From assembly GCF_010731815.2 (NCBI RefSeq), contig NZ_AP022593.1, positions 2,294,001 to 2,358,000 on the forward strand: a stretch of 64,000 nt of DNA, read 5' to 3'. The notes beneath the pieces are model-generated. The model was given only the letters and a program-made list of their open reading frames with translations, made no database searches and was not told where the DNA came from. Both the position numbers and the translations under genes were made by a program. Source of the DNA: Mycolicibacterium arabiense. Lineage in GTDB: Bacteria > Actinomycetota > Actinomycetes > Mycobacteriales > Mycobacteriaceae. Below, piece after piece: positions 18,366 to 28,794 of this stretch (its first letter is position 1; every line of letters begins with the position of its first letter).

Positions 18366-19514
18366 CTAGCTGCCTACGGTCAGGCCGACCTTCTGGAACT
18401 CCTTGAGGTCGCAGTAGCCGGCCTTGGCCATCGCGCGGCGCAGGCCGCCGACGAGGTTGAGCGAACCGAACGGGTCGTCGGACGGGCCGGTGAGCACCTG
18501 CTGCAGCGACGGCCGCTCGCCCTCGACCACCTCGAGCATCGCGCCGCGCGGCAGCGACGGGTGGGCTGCCGCCGACGGCCAGAACCAGCCGCCGCCGAGC
18601 GCTTCCTCGGCGACCGCGAGCGGAGTACCGAGCACCACTGCGTCGGCGCCGCAGGCGATGGCCTTCGCGAGGTCACCCGAAGTGTGGATGTCGCCGTCGG
18701 CGAGCACGTGGACGTACCGGCCGCCGGTCTCGTCGAGGTACTCGCGGCGTGCGGCTGCGGCGTCGGCGATCGCGGTCGCCATCGGCACGCTGATGCCAAG
18801 CACCTCGTCGCTCGTGGTGACGCCCTCGGTCGAGCCGTAGCCGACGATCACGCCTGCAGCGCCGGTGCGCATGAGGTGCAGCGCGGTCCGATGGTCCAGC
18901 ACGCCGCCCGCGACGACGGGCACGTCCAACTCGGAGATGAACGTCTTGAGGTTGAGTGGCTCGCCGACCCCGTGATCCTGGGCGACCCGCTCGGCGGAGA
19001 TGATCGTGCCCTGGATGACCAGCAGGTCGATGCCCGCCGCGACCAGTGCCGGGGTCAGCGCCTGCGCGTTCTGCGGACTGACCCGCACCGCGGTGGTGAC
19101 GCCGGCGTCGCGAATCCGCGACACCGCGGCGCCGAGCAACTCGGGGTCCAGCGGCGCCGCGTGCAACTGCTGCAGCAGCCGGATGGCAGCCGAGCCGTCG
19201 TCGGGCTCCTTCGCCGCGGCCTCGATGACCTGCAGGACCTTCGCCTCGACGTCGGCGTGCCTACCGATCAGGCCCTCGCCGTTGAGAACGCCGAGACCGC
19301 CCTGCCTACCCATCTCGATCGCGAACTCGACCGACACCAGCGCGTCAGTCGGGTGCGAGACGACCGGGATGTCGAACCGGTAGGCGTCGAGTTGCCACGT
19401 CGTCGACACGTCCTGCGAGGACCGCGTCCGACGCGACGGGACGATGTTGATGTCCCGGAGTTCATAGGTGCGACGGGCAGTCCTGCCCATGCCGATTTCG
19501 ACCATGTCACGCAT
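18366..19514 (-). CDS. guaB3: GuaB3, IMP dehydrogenase-related protein
   Basis: This 382-residue TIM-barrel protein of the IMPDH/GMP reductase superfamily corresponds to M. tuberculosis GuaB3. It lacks the CBS pair of true IMP dehydrogenase, and no catalytic SICTTR loop is visible. The exact reaction of this paralogue is not established. The ATG at 19514 is preceded by AGGAAG; a second ATG at 19505 (MVEIGMG) matches the annotated start in M. tuberculosis. It lies 47 bases downstream of guaB2 and is probably cotranscribed. Confidence 0.9.
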   Translation of the reverse strand: MRDMVEIGMGRTARRTYELRDINIVPSRRTRSSQDVSTTWQLDAYRFDIPVVSHPTDALVSVEFAIEMGRQGGLGVLNGEGLIGRHADVEAKVLQVIEAAAKEPDDGSAAIRLLQQLHAAPLDPELLGAAVSRIRDAGVTTAVRVSPQNAQALTPALVAAGIDLLVIQGTIISAERVAQDHGVGEPLNLKTFISELDVPVVAGGVLDHRTALHLMRTGAAGVIVGYGSTEGVTTSDEVLGISVPMATAIADAAAARREYLDETGGRYVHVLADGDIHTSGDLAKAIACGADAVVLGTPLAVAEEALGGGWFWPSAAAHPSLPRGAMLEVVEGERPSLQQVLTGPSDDPFGSLNLVGGLRRAMAKAGYCDLKEFQKVGLTVGS

Positions 19515-19561
19515 GACTGTGCCGTCTTCCTGTCAGCTCTTCAGATTTCGCGCGCGGGCGG

Positions 19562-21154
<1,593 letters not shown>

Positions 21155-21280
21155 CTATCGGGACCAGCGGCGAGGATCCGGTTCACGCCCCGTCGGGACC
21201 GCGGAATCCGTGCAGGACACGCGCCGTGGAACGGCCCGCACCGCTGGCGCGATGCCCGCGGGCCTGCGTACTGTGGAACC

Positions 21281-21688
21281 GTGCGTGACCACCTGCCACC
21301 GGGTTTGCCGCCCGATCCGTTCGCCGACGACCCGTGTGATCCTTCGGCGGCTCTCGACGCGATCGAGCCGGGACAGCCGCTGGATCCGCAGGAACGCATA
21401 GCCGTCGAGGCGGACTTGGCCGATCTGGCCGTGTACGAGGCCCTGTTGGCGCACAAGGGCATTCGCGGGCTCGTCGTCTGCTGCGACGAGTGCCAGCAGG
21501 ACCACTACCACGACTGGGACATGCTGCGCGCCAACCTGTTGCAGCTGCTCGTCGACGGCACGGTCCGTCCACACGAGCCTGCCTACGATCCGGAACCGGA
21601 CGCGTACGTCACGTGGGATTACTGCCGCGGATACGCCGACGCCTCGCTCAACGAGGCCACGTCGTCGGATTCCGACGGCTATCGCTGA
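21281..21688 (+). CDS. DUF5319 family protein (Rv3412-like)
   Basis: This 135-residue acidic protein is strongly similar to M. tuberculosis Rv3412. It has the conserved centre VCCDECQQDHYHDWDML, with CCxxC plus His/Asp residues that could bind a metal, and ends with WDYCRGYADAS. No enzymatic function is known. The GTG at 21281 gives the family start RDHLPPGLPPDPFADDP. It is transcribed divergently from guaB2 and convergently with rsdA. Confidence 0.88.
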   Translation: MRDHLPPGLPPDPFADDPCDPSAALDAIEPGQPLDPQERIAVEADLADLAVYEALLAHKGIRGLVVCCDECQQDHYHDWDMLRANLLQLLVDGTVRPHEPAYDPEPDAYVTWDYCRGYADASLNEATSSDSDGYR

Positions 21689-21723
21689 CGGCGTAACCCG
21701 CCCGGCTAGAACGACCCTCGAAC

Positions 21724-22962
21724 TCAGCCAGCGCTCTCGGGCACCACGATCGTCGTGGTGACGGGCGCCTCGGGGCCCTCTTCCACCTCGACCTCTACCT
21801 CACCCTCCGGTGCCGGGGGCACGGTGGTCCTGGGCGCAGGTGGGATCGAACTGGTCGCCACGCGGGTCGGTGACGCCGGCGCCTGACTGGCCGGAGCCTG
21901 CGGCGATGGAGCATCGGCCACCGGCTGGCGCGTCGTCGTCGTGGTCACCGTGGTCGGGACCGTCGTGGTCACAGTCGTCACGGGCGGCGGCGCCTGGGTG
22001 GTCGTGCTCGGCGGCACGGTCGTGGCCGGTGCCGACGTGGTCGGCGGAGCCGTCGTGGTCGCGGGCTCGGTGGTTCCCGGCGGAGGCGTTCCCGGCGCGC
22101 TGGTTCCCGGCTCGGTGGTCCCGGTGTTCCCGGGCTCGCTAGCACCCGGTGCCGGCGACGTCGTCGGAGCACCGGGTGAGGACGGCGTCGTGGTGGGCGA
22201 CGTCGGAGTGGTGGTGGCGGGTGACGTCGAGTCCGACGGCAGGACCTCGGGTCCCGTCGTGGTCTCGGTGGTCGACGTCGTGTCGGTCACGACCGGCACC
22301 GGCAGCAGCGTCAGCGGCGACTCCGGGAGAACCGGCAGGGGCTCGCCCGCGGGCGGCAGCGTGGCGGCCGGGTCCTGCTCGACGACCTTGTAGGACAGGG
22401 CGTTGAACTGCTCGATCAGGTCGTGCTTGCGCTCGACCTCGTCGACGCTCTGCACAGTGGTCGACAGGGCGACGAGCTTGTCCTGGGCCTGATCCCACTG
22501 CCCCTGCTCGACGAGCTGCTGCACCTGCGCCAGCTCCTGCTGAGCGGCCAGTGCGACCTGGTCGTCGCGGGTGACCTGCTGCTCGCCAAAGATCATGTTG
22601 CGCATGCCATAGAGCGCGTCGCCAGGACCGGCGCCGTAGACCGCGGCACCGAACCCGCCGATGCACAGGACTGCTGCCGCTGCGGATCCGACGACCGACA
22701 GCGTGAACCGGTTGGCGTGGCGCGGCCGCTGCGCGGCGCGAAGCGCCATCGCGGCGTCGTCCTCGGTGACCACCGCGAACAACGGCGTCTCGCGGACGCC
22801 GTCGCGCCAGTCGGCGAGCAGGTACGCCAGCTCGGCGTCACCGGGGTCGGTCGAGTAGACCGGCTGATTGGTGCTGAGCGCCTCGACGAAGCGGTCGGCG
22901 CGGTTGATGTCGTTGAGTGAGGAATCGCCGCCGTTGGACGTCCATCGACCGAAATCAGGCAT
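21724..22962 (-). CDS. rsdA: RsdA, transmembrane anti-sigma-D factor
   Basis: This 412-residue protein matches M. tuberculosis Rv3413c. The N-terminal 80 or so residues (DINRADRFVEAL, ELAYLLADWRD) bind SigD in the cytoplasm. One transmembrane helix (about residues 86-108) follows, then an outer part with a Gln-rich helix (about 130-170) and about 200 residues of Pro/Thr/Ser repeats. In M. tuberculosis RsdA is degraded by regulated proteolysis to release SigD. Its start overlaps the sigD stop by 8 bp, so the two are made together. Confidence 0.92.
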   Translation of the reverse strand: MPDFGRWTSNGGDSSLNDINRADRFVEALSTNQPVYSTDPGDAELAYLLADWRDGVRETPLFAVVTEDDAAMALRAAQRPRHANRFTLSVVGSAAAAVLCIGGFGAAVYGAGPGDALYGMRNMIFGEQQVTRDDQVALAAQQELAQVQQLVEQGQWDQAQDKLVALSTTVQSVDEVERKHDLIEQFNALSYKVVEQDPAATLPPAGEPLPVLPESPLTLLPVPVVTDTTSTTETTTGPEVLPSDSTSPATTTPTSPTTTPSSPGAPTTSPAPGASEPGNTGTTEPGTSAPGTPPPGTTEPATTTAPPTTSAPATTVPPSTTTQAPPPVTTVTTTVPTTVTTTTTRQPVADAPSPQAPASQAPASPTRVATSSIPPAPRTTVPPAPEGEVEVEVEEGPEAPVTTTIVVPESAG

Positions 22963-23533
22963 GGTCGGGTCCCGTCGCGACTATTTCGCTCTTGAGCCGC
23001 GCGAGCGCGCGGTGCTGCGCCACGCGGACGGCACCGGCGGTGCTACCCACGGCCTCGGCGGTCTCCTCGGCACTCATGCCGACGACCACTCGGAGGATGA
23101 TGATTTCACGTTGCTTCTCCGGCAATATCTCGAGCAGCTTCTTCATCCGCGCCGCCGACTCGGAGTCGATGGCCAGCTGTTCGGGGCCGGCCGCGGTGGA
23201 CGCTCGTTCCGGCAGGGCGTCGGTGGCGTCACTCTTGTTGCGCCCAGCGGCGCGGTGGGCGTCAGCAACCTTGTGTGCGGCGATGCCATATACGAAGGCC
23301 AGGAACGGTCGTCCCTGATCCTTATAGCGCGGCAGCGCCGTGATGGCGGCCAAGCACACCTCCTGAGCCACGTCGTCAGCTGAGAGACCGCTACGGTCCG
23401 CGGTTCCGATCCGCGCCCGCACATAGCGGACGATGATCGGGCGGATGATCTCCAGCACCTTCCGGAGCGCATCTCGATCACCGGCAACCGCTTGAGCGAC
23501 GACAGCATCGAGACCTTCTCCCGAAAATGTCAT
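22955..23533 (-). CDS. sigD: ECF sigma factor SigD
   Basis: This 192-residue extracytoplasmic-function sigma factor has region 2 (about residues 25-95, SADDVAQEVCLAAITALPRY) and region 4 (about 130-185, PEKQREIIILRVVVGMSAEE). It is close to M. tuberculosis SigD (Rv3414c), which controls lipid and stress-related genes. The ATG at 23533 has GGAGAG upstream; a GTG at 23557 would add 8 residues similar to the M. tuberculosis N-terminus. RsdA, encoded by the overlapping next gene, is its inhibitor. Confidence 0.94.
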   Translation of the reverse strand: MTFSGEGLDAVVAQAVAGDRDALRKVLEIIRPIIVRYVRARIGTADRSGLSADDVAQEVCLAAITALPRYKDQGRPFLAFVYGIAAHKVADAHRAAGRNKSDATDALPERASTAAGPEQLAIDSESAARMKKLLEILPEKQREIIILRVVVGMSAEETAEAVGSTAGAVRVAQHRALARLKSEIVATGPDHA

Positions 23534-23621
23534 CGTGCGCGATCTCTCCAGCGTTACGGATGGGGCAGGCCCCAGCAGATGTGTCAGGTAAAGACTAATG
23601 ATCCGTCTCAGCAGGGCGGAA

Positions 23622-24407
23622 TCAGCGGACCGACCACGCGCCGCCCCTGCGACGTACGGTAGCGGCGGCATCCTCGCGAAGCGCGCCGATTTCCGCCGGG
23701 CCACCAGCCGCGCTGCCGACATCGGACAGCAGGCACGCCAAAGCCCAGGTCAGAGGCACCAAGTCGAGTTCACGGGCCATGCTCAGAGCTGATTCGGCCA
23801 CGGCCCGGCAGGCCTCGACGTCGCCCGAGCAACACAGGGCGGCAGCACGCACCACCTCGGACTTCACGGCGTGTCGCGTCGAGCCCATTGCCGCCGCGAG
23901 ACCGACCGCGCGCTCGGCGTGGTCGACGGCGGACGACGCTCGCCCGGTGGCCATGGCGAGTTCGGCCGACACCCACTCGAACCGCACGGCGATGCGCTGC
24001 GAGGTGCCCTCGACGTGTCGTGCGCGCCGCAGCAGGTCGGATGACAGCGCGAACCGTCCCACGCCGAGCGCGTCGGCGGCGAGACCTATCAGTGCGTCGG
24101 CTCCGGCATCGGCGTCGTTCCCCGCGGCGGCCCAGGCACGGCCGTCCCACGAGCGAGCGGCAGCGTGCCCGCCCAGCTGCCTGGCGAATGAGGCACGTGT
24201 GCTGTGAGCGAGTGAGGCAAACGTTGCGCCGTCGGCCATCCTGGCGAGGCGCTCCAGGTCGGCGAGCGCTACGGCGTAGCGGCCCTGACCTCCGGCGGCG
24301 ACCGCCCGGTGCCACGCCTGCTCGGCGGTGGCGGGGTCGGGCAGCGGCCATGCCCCTGGCTCGCTCCCGAAGGCGGCGCGGGCCAACCGCGAGGCCGGAT
24401 CGATCAT
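23622..24407 (-). CDS. TPR-like helical protein (Rv3415c-like)
   Basis: This 261-residue protein is rich in Ala and Arg. It has repeated helix pairs of tetratricopeptide style (WHRAVAAGGQGRYAVALADL, HAERAVGLAAAMGSTRHAV). It occupies the place of Rv3415c beside sigD, 88 bases upstream. Probably a cytoplasmic scaffold, function unknown. ATG at 24407 is preferred; a TTG at 24425 lies too close to GAGG to be served by it. Confidence 0.8.
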   Translation of the reverse strand: MIDPASRLARAAFGSEPGAWPLPDPATAEQAWHRAVAAGGQGRYAVALADLERLARMADGATFASLAHSTRASFARQLGGHAAARSWDGRAWAAAGNDADAGADALIGLAADALGVGRFALSSDLLRRARHVEGTSQRIAVRFEWVSAELAMATGRASSAVDHAERAVGLAAAMGSTRHAVKSEVVRAAALCCSGDVEACRAVAESALSMARELDLVPLTWALACLLSDVGSAAGGPAEIGALREDAAATVRRRGGAWSVR

Positions 24408-24840
24408 CGGAGACGACGCTACCAACCTCGAAATCGAGGGACCGCGAGAACCCGGTACCGCCGGGCACGCATTTATTCGTGTAGCGAATTCAACAATGGT
24501 TAACAGTTCGTGGTGGCCATGTTAATTCCACGTCAACTGCCTTTTCAGGGGTACTCATAAGCGCAACAACGCCGTTCGATGCGAGCTGCGGAAATACCAC
24601 GGATCGTTGCTACGCGCCGGTTCTACCAGCACAGCCTTCGTTGCGAGCAGGTCTTGACTATGAACGTCACGTAAATTCCCGAGCAGGGGTAAAGCCCCTG
24701 AGCAACCGCTCACCCTATTGACTCGTTTTCCTCAGCCCTTCTACGTTGTGCTCACGAGAAAGTCATCGGCGACTTGGACTCGGTTAGGTCACGACTCACG
24801 CGGCACGTCTTCCGCGGGAATCGCAGAGAGGGGTAACCCA
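24408..24840. other. Intergenic region upstream of whiB3
   Basis: This region of about 430 bases is AT-richer than its surroundings and has no supported gene. It contains a hairpin CAGGGG/CCCCTG at 24684-24700 and a candidate SigA promoter at 24718-24747. The remainder probably holds further whiB3 control sites and the promoter of the divergent Rv3415c-like gene. Confidence 0.6.
24718..24747 (+). promoter_or_regulatory. Candidate whiB3 promoter
   Basis: TTGACT at 24718-24723 and TACGTT at 24742-24747, 18 bases apart, fit a mycobacterial SigA-type promoter. The start point would give a leader of about 87 bases for whiB3. Confidence 0.45.
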
Positions 24841-25131
24841 ATGCCACAGCCACAGCAGCTGCCCGGGCCCAACGCCGATATCTGGGACTGGCAAATGGAC
24901 GGTCTTTGCCGGGGCGTCGATTCCTCGATGTTCTTCCATCCGGACGGCGAGCGCGGCCGCGCTCGCTCGCAGCGCGAGATGCGCGCCAAGGAGATGTGCC
25001 GCAGCTGCCCGGTCATCACGCAGTGCCGCAGTCATGCCCTCGCCGTCGGCGAGCCCTACGGCATCTGGGGCGGACTGAGCGAATCCGAGCGGGAGATGCT
25101 CCTGAAGCGAGGGATCCGCCGCTCGGCCTGA
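24841..25131 (+). CDS. whiB3: WhiB3, iron-sulphur redox regulator
   Basis: This 96-residue Wbl protein has the four cluster cysteines at 23, 53, 56 and 62 (MCRSCPVITQC), the GIWGG turn and a basic C-terminal tail (LLKRGIRRSA) that touches DNA. In M. tuberculosis WhiB3 senses NO and O2 through its 4Fe-4S cluster, binds SigA region 4 and controls lipid and redox metabolism. The ATG at 24841 follows AGAGGGG; upstream in-frame starts lack a ribosome site and extend beyond the family length. Confidence 0.95.
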   Translation: MPQPQQLPGPNADIWDWQMDGLCRGVDSSMFFHPDGERGRARSQREMRAKEMCRSCPVITQCRSHALAVGEPYGIWGGLSESEREMLLKRGIRRSA

Positions 25132-25152
25132 CCTGAACCCACGACCATCGCA

Positions 25153-25182
25153 GAGGCTCCCACCCGCCAAGGTGGGGGCCTC
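25153..25182 (+). terminator. Terminator after whiB3
   Basis: The stem GAGGCTCCCACC/GGTGGGGGCCTC (25153-25164, 25171-25182) has a 6-base loop and one wobble pair. It starts 21 bases after the whiB3 stop. Confidence 0.8.
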
Positions 25183-25217
25183 TCGCGTCGTCGATGAGCG
25201 GTGATGCGCCGGCGGTC

Positions 25218-25967
25218 CTACTTGGCGCCAGCGGCCAGCCACTGATCGAAGGTGGTGGCCGCGATTCGCGCGTTCTCGGCGGGCAGCAGCACGTTGCCTG
25301 CCATCTCGAGGCCCAGCGGTCCCGACCACGACGGGATCAGCCGGACGTCGCGACCGAGCACCGCGTGGGTGCGGCGAGCCATGTCGACCAGGTCTTGCGG
25401 TTCGGGTCCGGCGACGTCGACGTGGCGGCCCTGCGGCGCACCCGTTGCCACCTCGGCGAGCACCGCGGCGATGTCGTCGGGCGCGATCGGCTGAACCAGG
25501 AGCGGCGCGATGATCGCGACCCCGTCGCGCTCGGTCCAGCTCGCCGCCATCGCCGCGAAGTCGTGGAACTGCGTCGCGGGGACGATCGTCCACGGCACCC
25601 CACCAGCCTCGACGAGGCGCTCCTGCTCGCGCTTGCCTGCGTAGTGGGCGGTGCCGCCGTCCATCCTGTCGATTCCGACGATGGACAGCAGGACGTGGTG
25701 ACGCACCCCTGCCCGCTCTTCGGCGGCGAGGAGGTTGGTCGTCGCGGTCGCGAAGTACCTGCGTGTCTCGTCGGGATCGACCGGCGGTGAGCTGACTGTG
25801 TCGACGACGACGTCCACCCCGCCGAGTGCGGCGTCGAGGCCGTCTCCGGTGAGCAGGTCGACACCGAGCGAGCGACTGATCGGCACGACGTCGTGCCCGT
25901 CTCGCTCGAGAGCCGACACCGTTCGAGCACCGATGTTGCCGGTCGCACCGGCTACCGCGATCCGCAT
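25218..25967 (-). CDS. NAD(P)-binding NmrA-like atypical SDR
   Basis: This 249-residue Rossmann protein has the atypical SDR/NmrA motif VAGATGNIG, no classical YxxxK, and the HYAGKREQERL stretch expected for NAD(P)H-binding epimerase-like proteins. It may be a reductase or a redox-sensing protein; the substrate is unknown. The ATG at 25967 follows GTGGAGG; the longer frame from 26015 lacks a ribosome site. It is 77 bases downstream of the DyP operon on the same strand and could be read through from it. Confidence 0.8.
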   Translation of the reverse strand: MRIAVAGATGNIGARTVSALERDGHDVVPISRSLGVDLLTGDGLDAALGGVDVVVDTVSSPPVDPDETRRYFATATTNLLAAEERAGVRHHVLLSIVGIDRMDGGTAHYAGKREQERLVEAGGVPWTIVPATQFHDFAAMAASWTERDGVAIIAPLLVQPIAPDDIAAVLAEVATGAPQGRHVDVAGPEPQDLVDMARRTHAVLGRDVRLIPSWSGPLGLEMAGNVLLPAENARIAATTFDQWLAAGAK

Positions 25968-26044
25968 GGTCGACCTCCACGCACGTTTCAGTAGAACCGG
26001 GGTTGATCTTGCCACCGGGGGGACCGCGGATCACGCAGAGCTGA

Positions 26045-27046
26045 CTAGGACATGGTGGCCAAGTTGTGCCACAGGTTTCGAAGGCTGTCAGTGCCCCCGA
26101 AGAGTGTGGTGAAGTGCGTCGAGTCGATGAGCACGATGTCACCTGAGCGCTTGGCCTTCGGGGGCATCCAGATCAGCGCGTTGAACTCGGTGTTGCCCGC
26201 CGCGGTGAATGGATGTGGCCGGTTCGGGTCAACACGTTGGCGGCCGAGTACGACCAAGTCCTTGCCTTCCGGCGCGGTCAATTCGTAGTGCGGTAAGTGC
26301 GGGTGGAAGTTGAAGGTGCTGACATTGTCGAGCAGTCGCGGAGTGTCGAGGTCCCGGAAGCTGGTGAGCGGTGCGATCTCCTTGGTGCCCTCGACGACGG
26401 CGGGCCGAAGTCCCCAGGTGTTGTGCACCGGAACGTCGAGGGCCTTCATCAGCGAGCGGGTGTACGCGGTGAAGCGTTGCTGACGAGGTACGAGCCGGTC
26501 GCCGTGGTGTTCATACTCGACCTGCCGTTGCTCCAAGTCGTCGGTGAACCCGACGTCGTGGTGAGGTGCCAGCAGCAGACAGGTGCCCTCGCGCTGCAGC
26601 CAGTCCTCGATGGCAGCGATCTCCTCCGGCGCGGCCTCCTCTTGGGAGAGCAGATGGTCGAGTCCGAACACCATCAGGGTGTCCGTGTCGGCGAGAATCC
26701 GCTCGTCGATCGGCAGCTTGTAGCCGGCTTGGTCGATGCGCTGAAAGACGGCAACGGGGTGACCGGTGGCCTCGCCCGCGACCTCCTGGAAAGCAAGCGC
26801 GGACCGGTGAAAGAGTTCTAGCGTTCCGGCGATGCCCTGTAGGAAGTTGGCCTCGTCGTACTCCGGTGTCTCATAGGCAGGCCAAAGGACGTTCCGCACC
26901 TCGGTGATCGTGGAGAACCGGTTCTCGATCACCTCGGGTGGTCGTTGCGCCTCCCACGGGTAGCTCCAGGTCCAGTAGATGCTGATGCGACGGCCCCCGT
27001 TGTGCGGGCGGCTGACGTGATCTTGGTTGTAGGTACGAGCATGCAT
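26045..27046 (-). CDS. Protein of unknown function in the DyP operon
   Basis: This 333-residue soluble protein without a signal peptide is not assigned to any family here. It has WTWSYPWEAQRPPEV near the start, alternating strands and helices with TDTLMVFGLDHLLS and GTCLLLAPHHDVG in the middle (a layout reminiscent of flavodoxin or amidotransferase-like folds), and a C-terminus with GDIVLIDSTHFTTLFGG. It is rich in His, Trp and Tyr. AAAGGACG precedes the ATG, and it begins 18 bases after the peroxidase gene, so it is the last gene of the same operon. Confidence 0.75.
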   Translation of the reverse strand: MHARTYNQDHVSRPHNGGRRISIYWTWSYPWEAQRPPEVIENRFSTITEVRNVLWPAYETPEYDEANFLQGIAGTLELFHRSALAFQEVAGEATGHPVAVFQRIDQAGYKLPIDERILADTDTLMVFGLDHLLSQEEAAPEEIAAIEDWLQREGTCLLLAPHHDVGFTDDLEQRQVEYEHHGDRLVPRQQRFTAYTRSLMKALDVPVHNTWGLRPAVVEGTKEIAPLTSFRDLDTPRLLDNVSTFNFHPHLPHYELTAPEGKDLVVLGRQRVDPNRPHPFTAAGNTEFNALIWMPPKAKRSGDIVLIDSTHFTTLFGGTDSLRNLWHNLATMS

Positions 27047-27064
27047 GAAGTCGTCCTTTGACTT

Positions 27065-28393
27065 TCAAAGAGAAGCGAGGTGACGCATGGCGTTCATCCC
27101 TGGGAGGAAGAAGTAGGCGCCACCGGTGAGGGTGGTGAACGCGGGAAGTCCCTCGTGCACCTTGCGGATCGGCCGCTTGGGGACGGTGAAGTCGAGTGTG
27201 CCGTCCTGGGTGCCGACGATCGGATCGTGCTCGTTGCCCAATTCGTGGAACGCCTTGTCGTTGATCCACACGTTCTGCGCGAACTCGAATTGGCGGACCA
27301 GATCCGCGCAAATGATGAACGCGGCGATACCCCGGTCGACGCCGTCATCGGGCGCATCCTCGGGAAGCGCCGGGCCATAAGTGGCGCCACGGCGGATCAT
27401 CCGACGCCGGTTCATGTTGTGGGCTGTATCGCGTGGGTTCAACCGGCGTGCGTGCGCGCCCAGCGGGCAGGCGTAGCCGAACGGATCCATCTCTTTGTAG
27501 TTGAAGTCGTTGTTGCGCATGGGGTCTGCGCCCAGGTTGGGGTCATCGTGGTTCGGCGCGAGCACGAGTGGGGCGCCGCTTCTCCAGCGACCCATGAACT
27601 TCGCGGCCATCAACTCCTGCTCTTCCGAAGTCTCCCCTTGTTCGCGCAGATAGTTCCGGAACCGCCCAACGTGTTCCCGAAGTCGCCGGTAGGCCATGTA
27701 ACTTCCATTGCGGGACAGCACTTCGGGTCGAGGGAGGTTGGCGACCGGGCCGTTCTCGTCGGGGTAGCCCAGGATGAACTCCCCGGGTTCCAACGGGTCT
27801 CCTGAGCCTGGGGTCGGTCCCTCGCCGGAGCCTTTCATCACCGGTTGCGAGAGCCTGTCGCGGAACCCGAAATGATCGTGGGCGTAGTTGAAGGGCGGTG
27901 TGGCGTTGAGGTCGAGGTGCGAGAGGCTGCGCACCCCATCGGTACGGGCCAGCAGCTCGTCGTGTTCGGCGATCGACCTGCGGCACTGCTCGTCGGTCCG
28001 CGAGAACAGGATCGCGATGGCGTGCACATCCTCGCCGGCCAGTCCGCCGACCCAATGTTCGGGTGCGTTGGCGCCGATGTCGCCGAGAATGTCGGCACGG
28101 GCGGCCATCCCCTCCCGGAACGCATCTGGAAAGCTGGCCAACGCGTCCTCGGGTACACCGAGCGCACGCAACCCGGTCCAGGTGAAAGCCAAGGTGACCC
28201 ACCGATCCGAGGAGTCGACGGTTTCCTGGACATCGGCGGCCGACTGCACCTTGTCGAGCAACTCCGAGAGCCACGCCCGGCCGCCGGCAGGAGTGCCGAA
28301 GGTGAGGAACTCGTAGCGGCCGGTGATCGCGGGTGTTCGAGTCAGCAGGATGTGCTGAATGTCGTTGAACTGCAGGGGCGACACCTCGGTCAC
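27065..28393 (-). CDS. DyP-type haem peroxidase
   Basis: This 442-residue dye-decolourising peroxidase family protein has the proximal His segment CPLGAHARRLNPRD, the distal loop HFGFRDRLSQP and the late GTQDGTLDF. The usual GxxDG motif reads GFRDR here, so the catalytic Asp is kept while the last Gly is Arg. It has no Tat signal and no encapsulin-targeting tail, so it should be cytoplasmic. The GTG start at 28393 overlaps the stop of the NTF2-like gene (GTGA). It is the third gene of a four-gene operon. Confidence 0.85.
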   Translation of the reverse strand: MTEVSPLQFNDIQHILLTRTPAITGRYEFLTFGTPAGGRAWLSELLDKVQSAADVQETVDSSDRWVTLAFTWTGLRALGVPEDALASFPDAFREGMAARADILGDIGANAPEHWVGGLAGEDVHAIAILFSRTDEQCRRSIAEHDELLARTDGVRSLSHLDLNATPPFNYAHDHFGFRDRLSQPVMKGSGEGPTPGSGDPLEPGEFILGYPDENGPVANLPRPEVLSRNGSYMAYRRLREHVGRFRNYLREQGETSEEQELMAAKFMGRWRSGAPLVLAPNHDDPNLGADPMRNNDFNYKEMDPFGYACPLGAHARRLNPRDTAHNMNRRRMIRRGATYGPALPEDAPDDGVDRGIAAFIICADLVRQFEFAQNVWINDKAFHELGNEHDPIVGTQDGTLDFTVPKRPIRKVHEGLPAFTTLTGGAYFFLPGMNAMRHLASL

Positions 28394-28794
28394 GGTGCGC
28401 GCTGGCCCTTCGCCCACGCCCACGCCGCGACGCGCCACCCGTCGACGCTTCGGCGAAGCGCTACCGTGTACGTCGCGCCGGTCTGGGTCACCGTCGTCCC
28501 GTTCAGGTCGAATGTCATCGTGGCCGGAACCACCAGATACGCGGCGTCGCTTGTCGTGTCGTTGTGCACCGGTTCACCGATGCTGACGTGGTAACCCGAC
28601 GCACCTAGGTGTTCACCTTCAGCCAAGACGTCGCGGTACCAGTCCGCCGTGGCCGTGGGTCCCAGCCATAGGTGTGGTGACATGCCGTCGAGGATCGAAC
28701 CGTCCGCGGCGAACGCCGCCGACATCGCCGCGGAATCGCCTGCGTTGAACGCATCCAGATACGCGTGAACGGCAGCCAGAGGGGTGACGCTCAT
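28390..28794 (-). CDS. NTF2/SnoaL-like protein
   Basis: This 134-residue cone-shaped NTF2-like fold has the pattern VHAYLDAFNAGDSAAMSAAF, then a beta sheet ending in GWRVAAWAW. Such proteins are small isomerases/hydrolases or ligand-binding partners. It overlaps the genes on both sides (ATGA before, GTGA after), so it is part of the DyP operon. It may bind the peroxidase substrate or product; this is inference. Confidence 0.8.
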   Translation of the reverse strand: MSVTPLAAVHAYLDAFNAGDSAAMSAAFAADGSILDGMSPHLWLGPTATADWYRDVLAEGEHLGASGYHVSIGEPVHNDTTSDAAYLVVPATMTFDLNGTTVTQTGATYTVALRRSVDGWRVAAWAWAKGQRAP

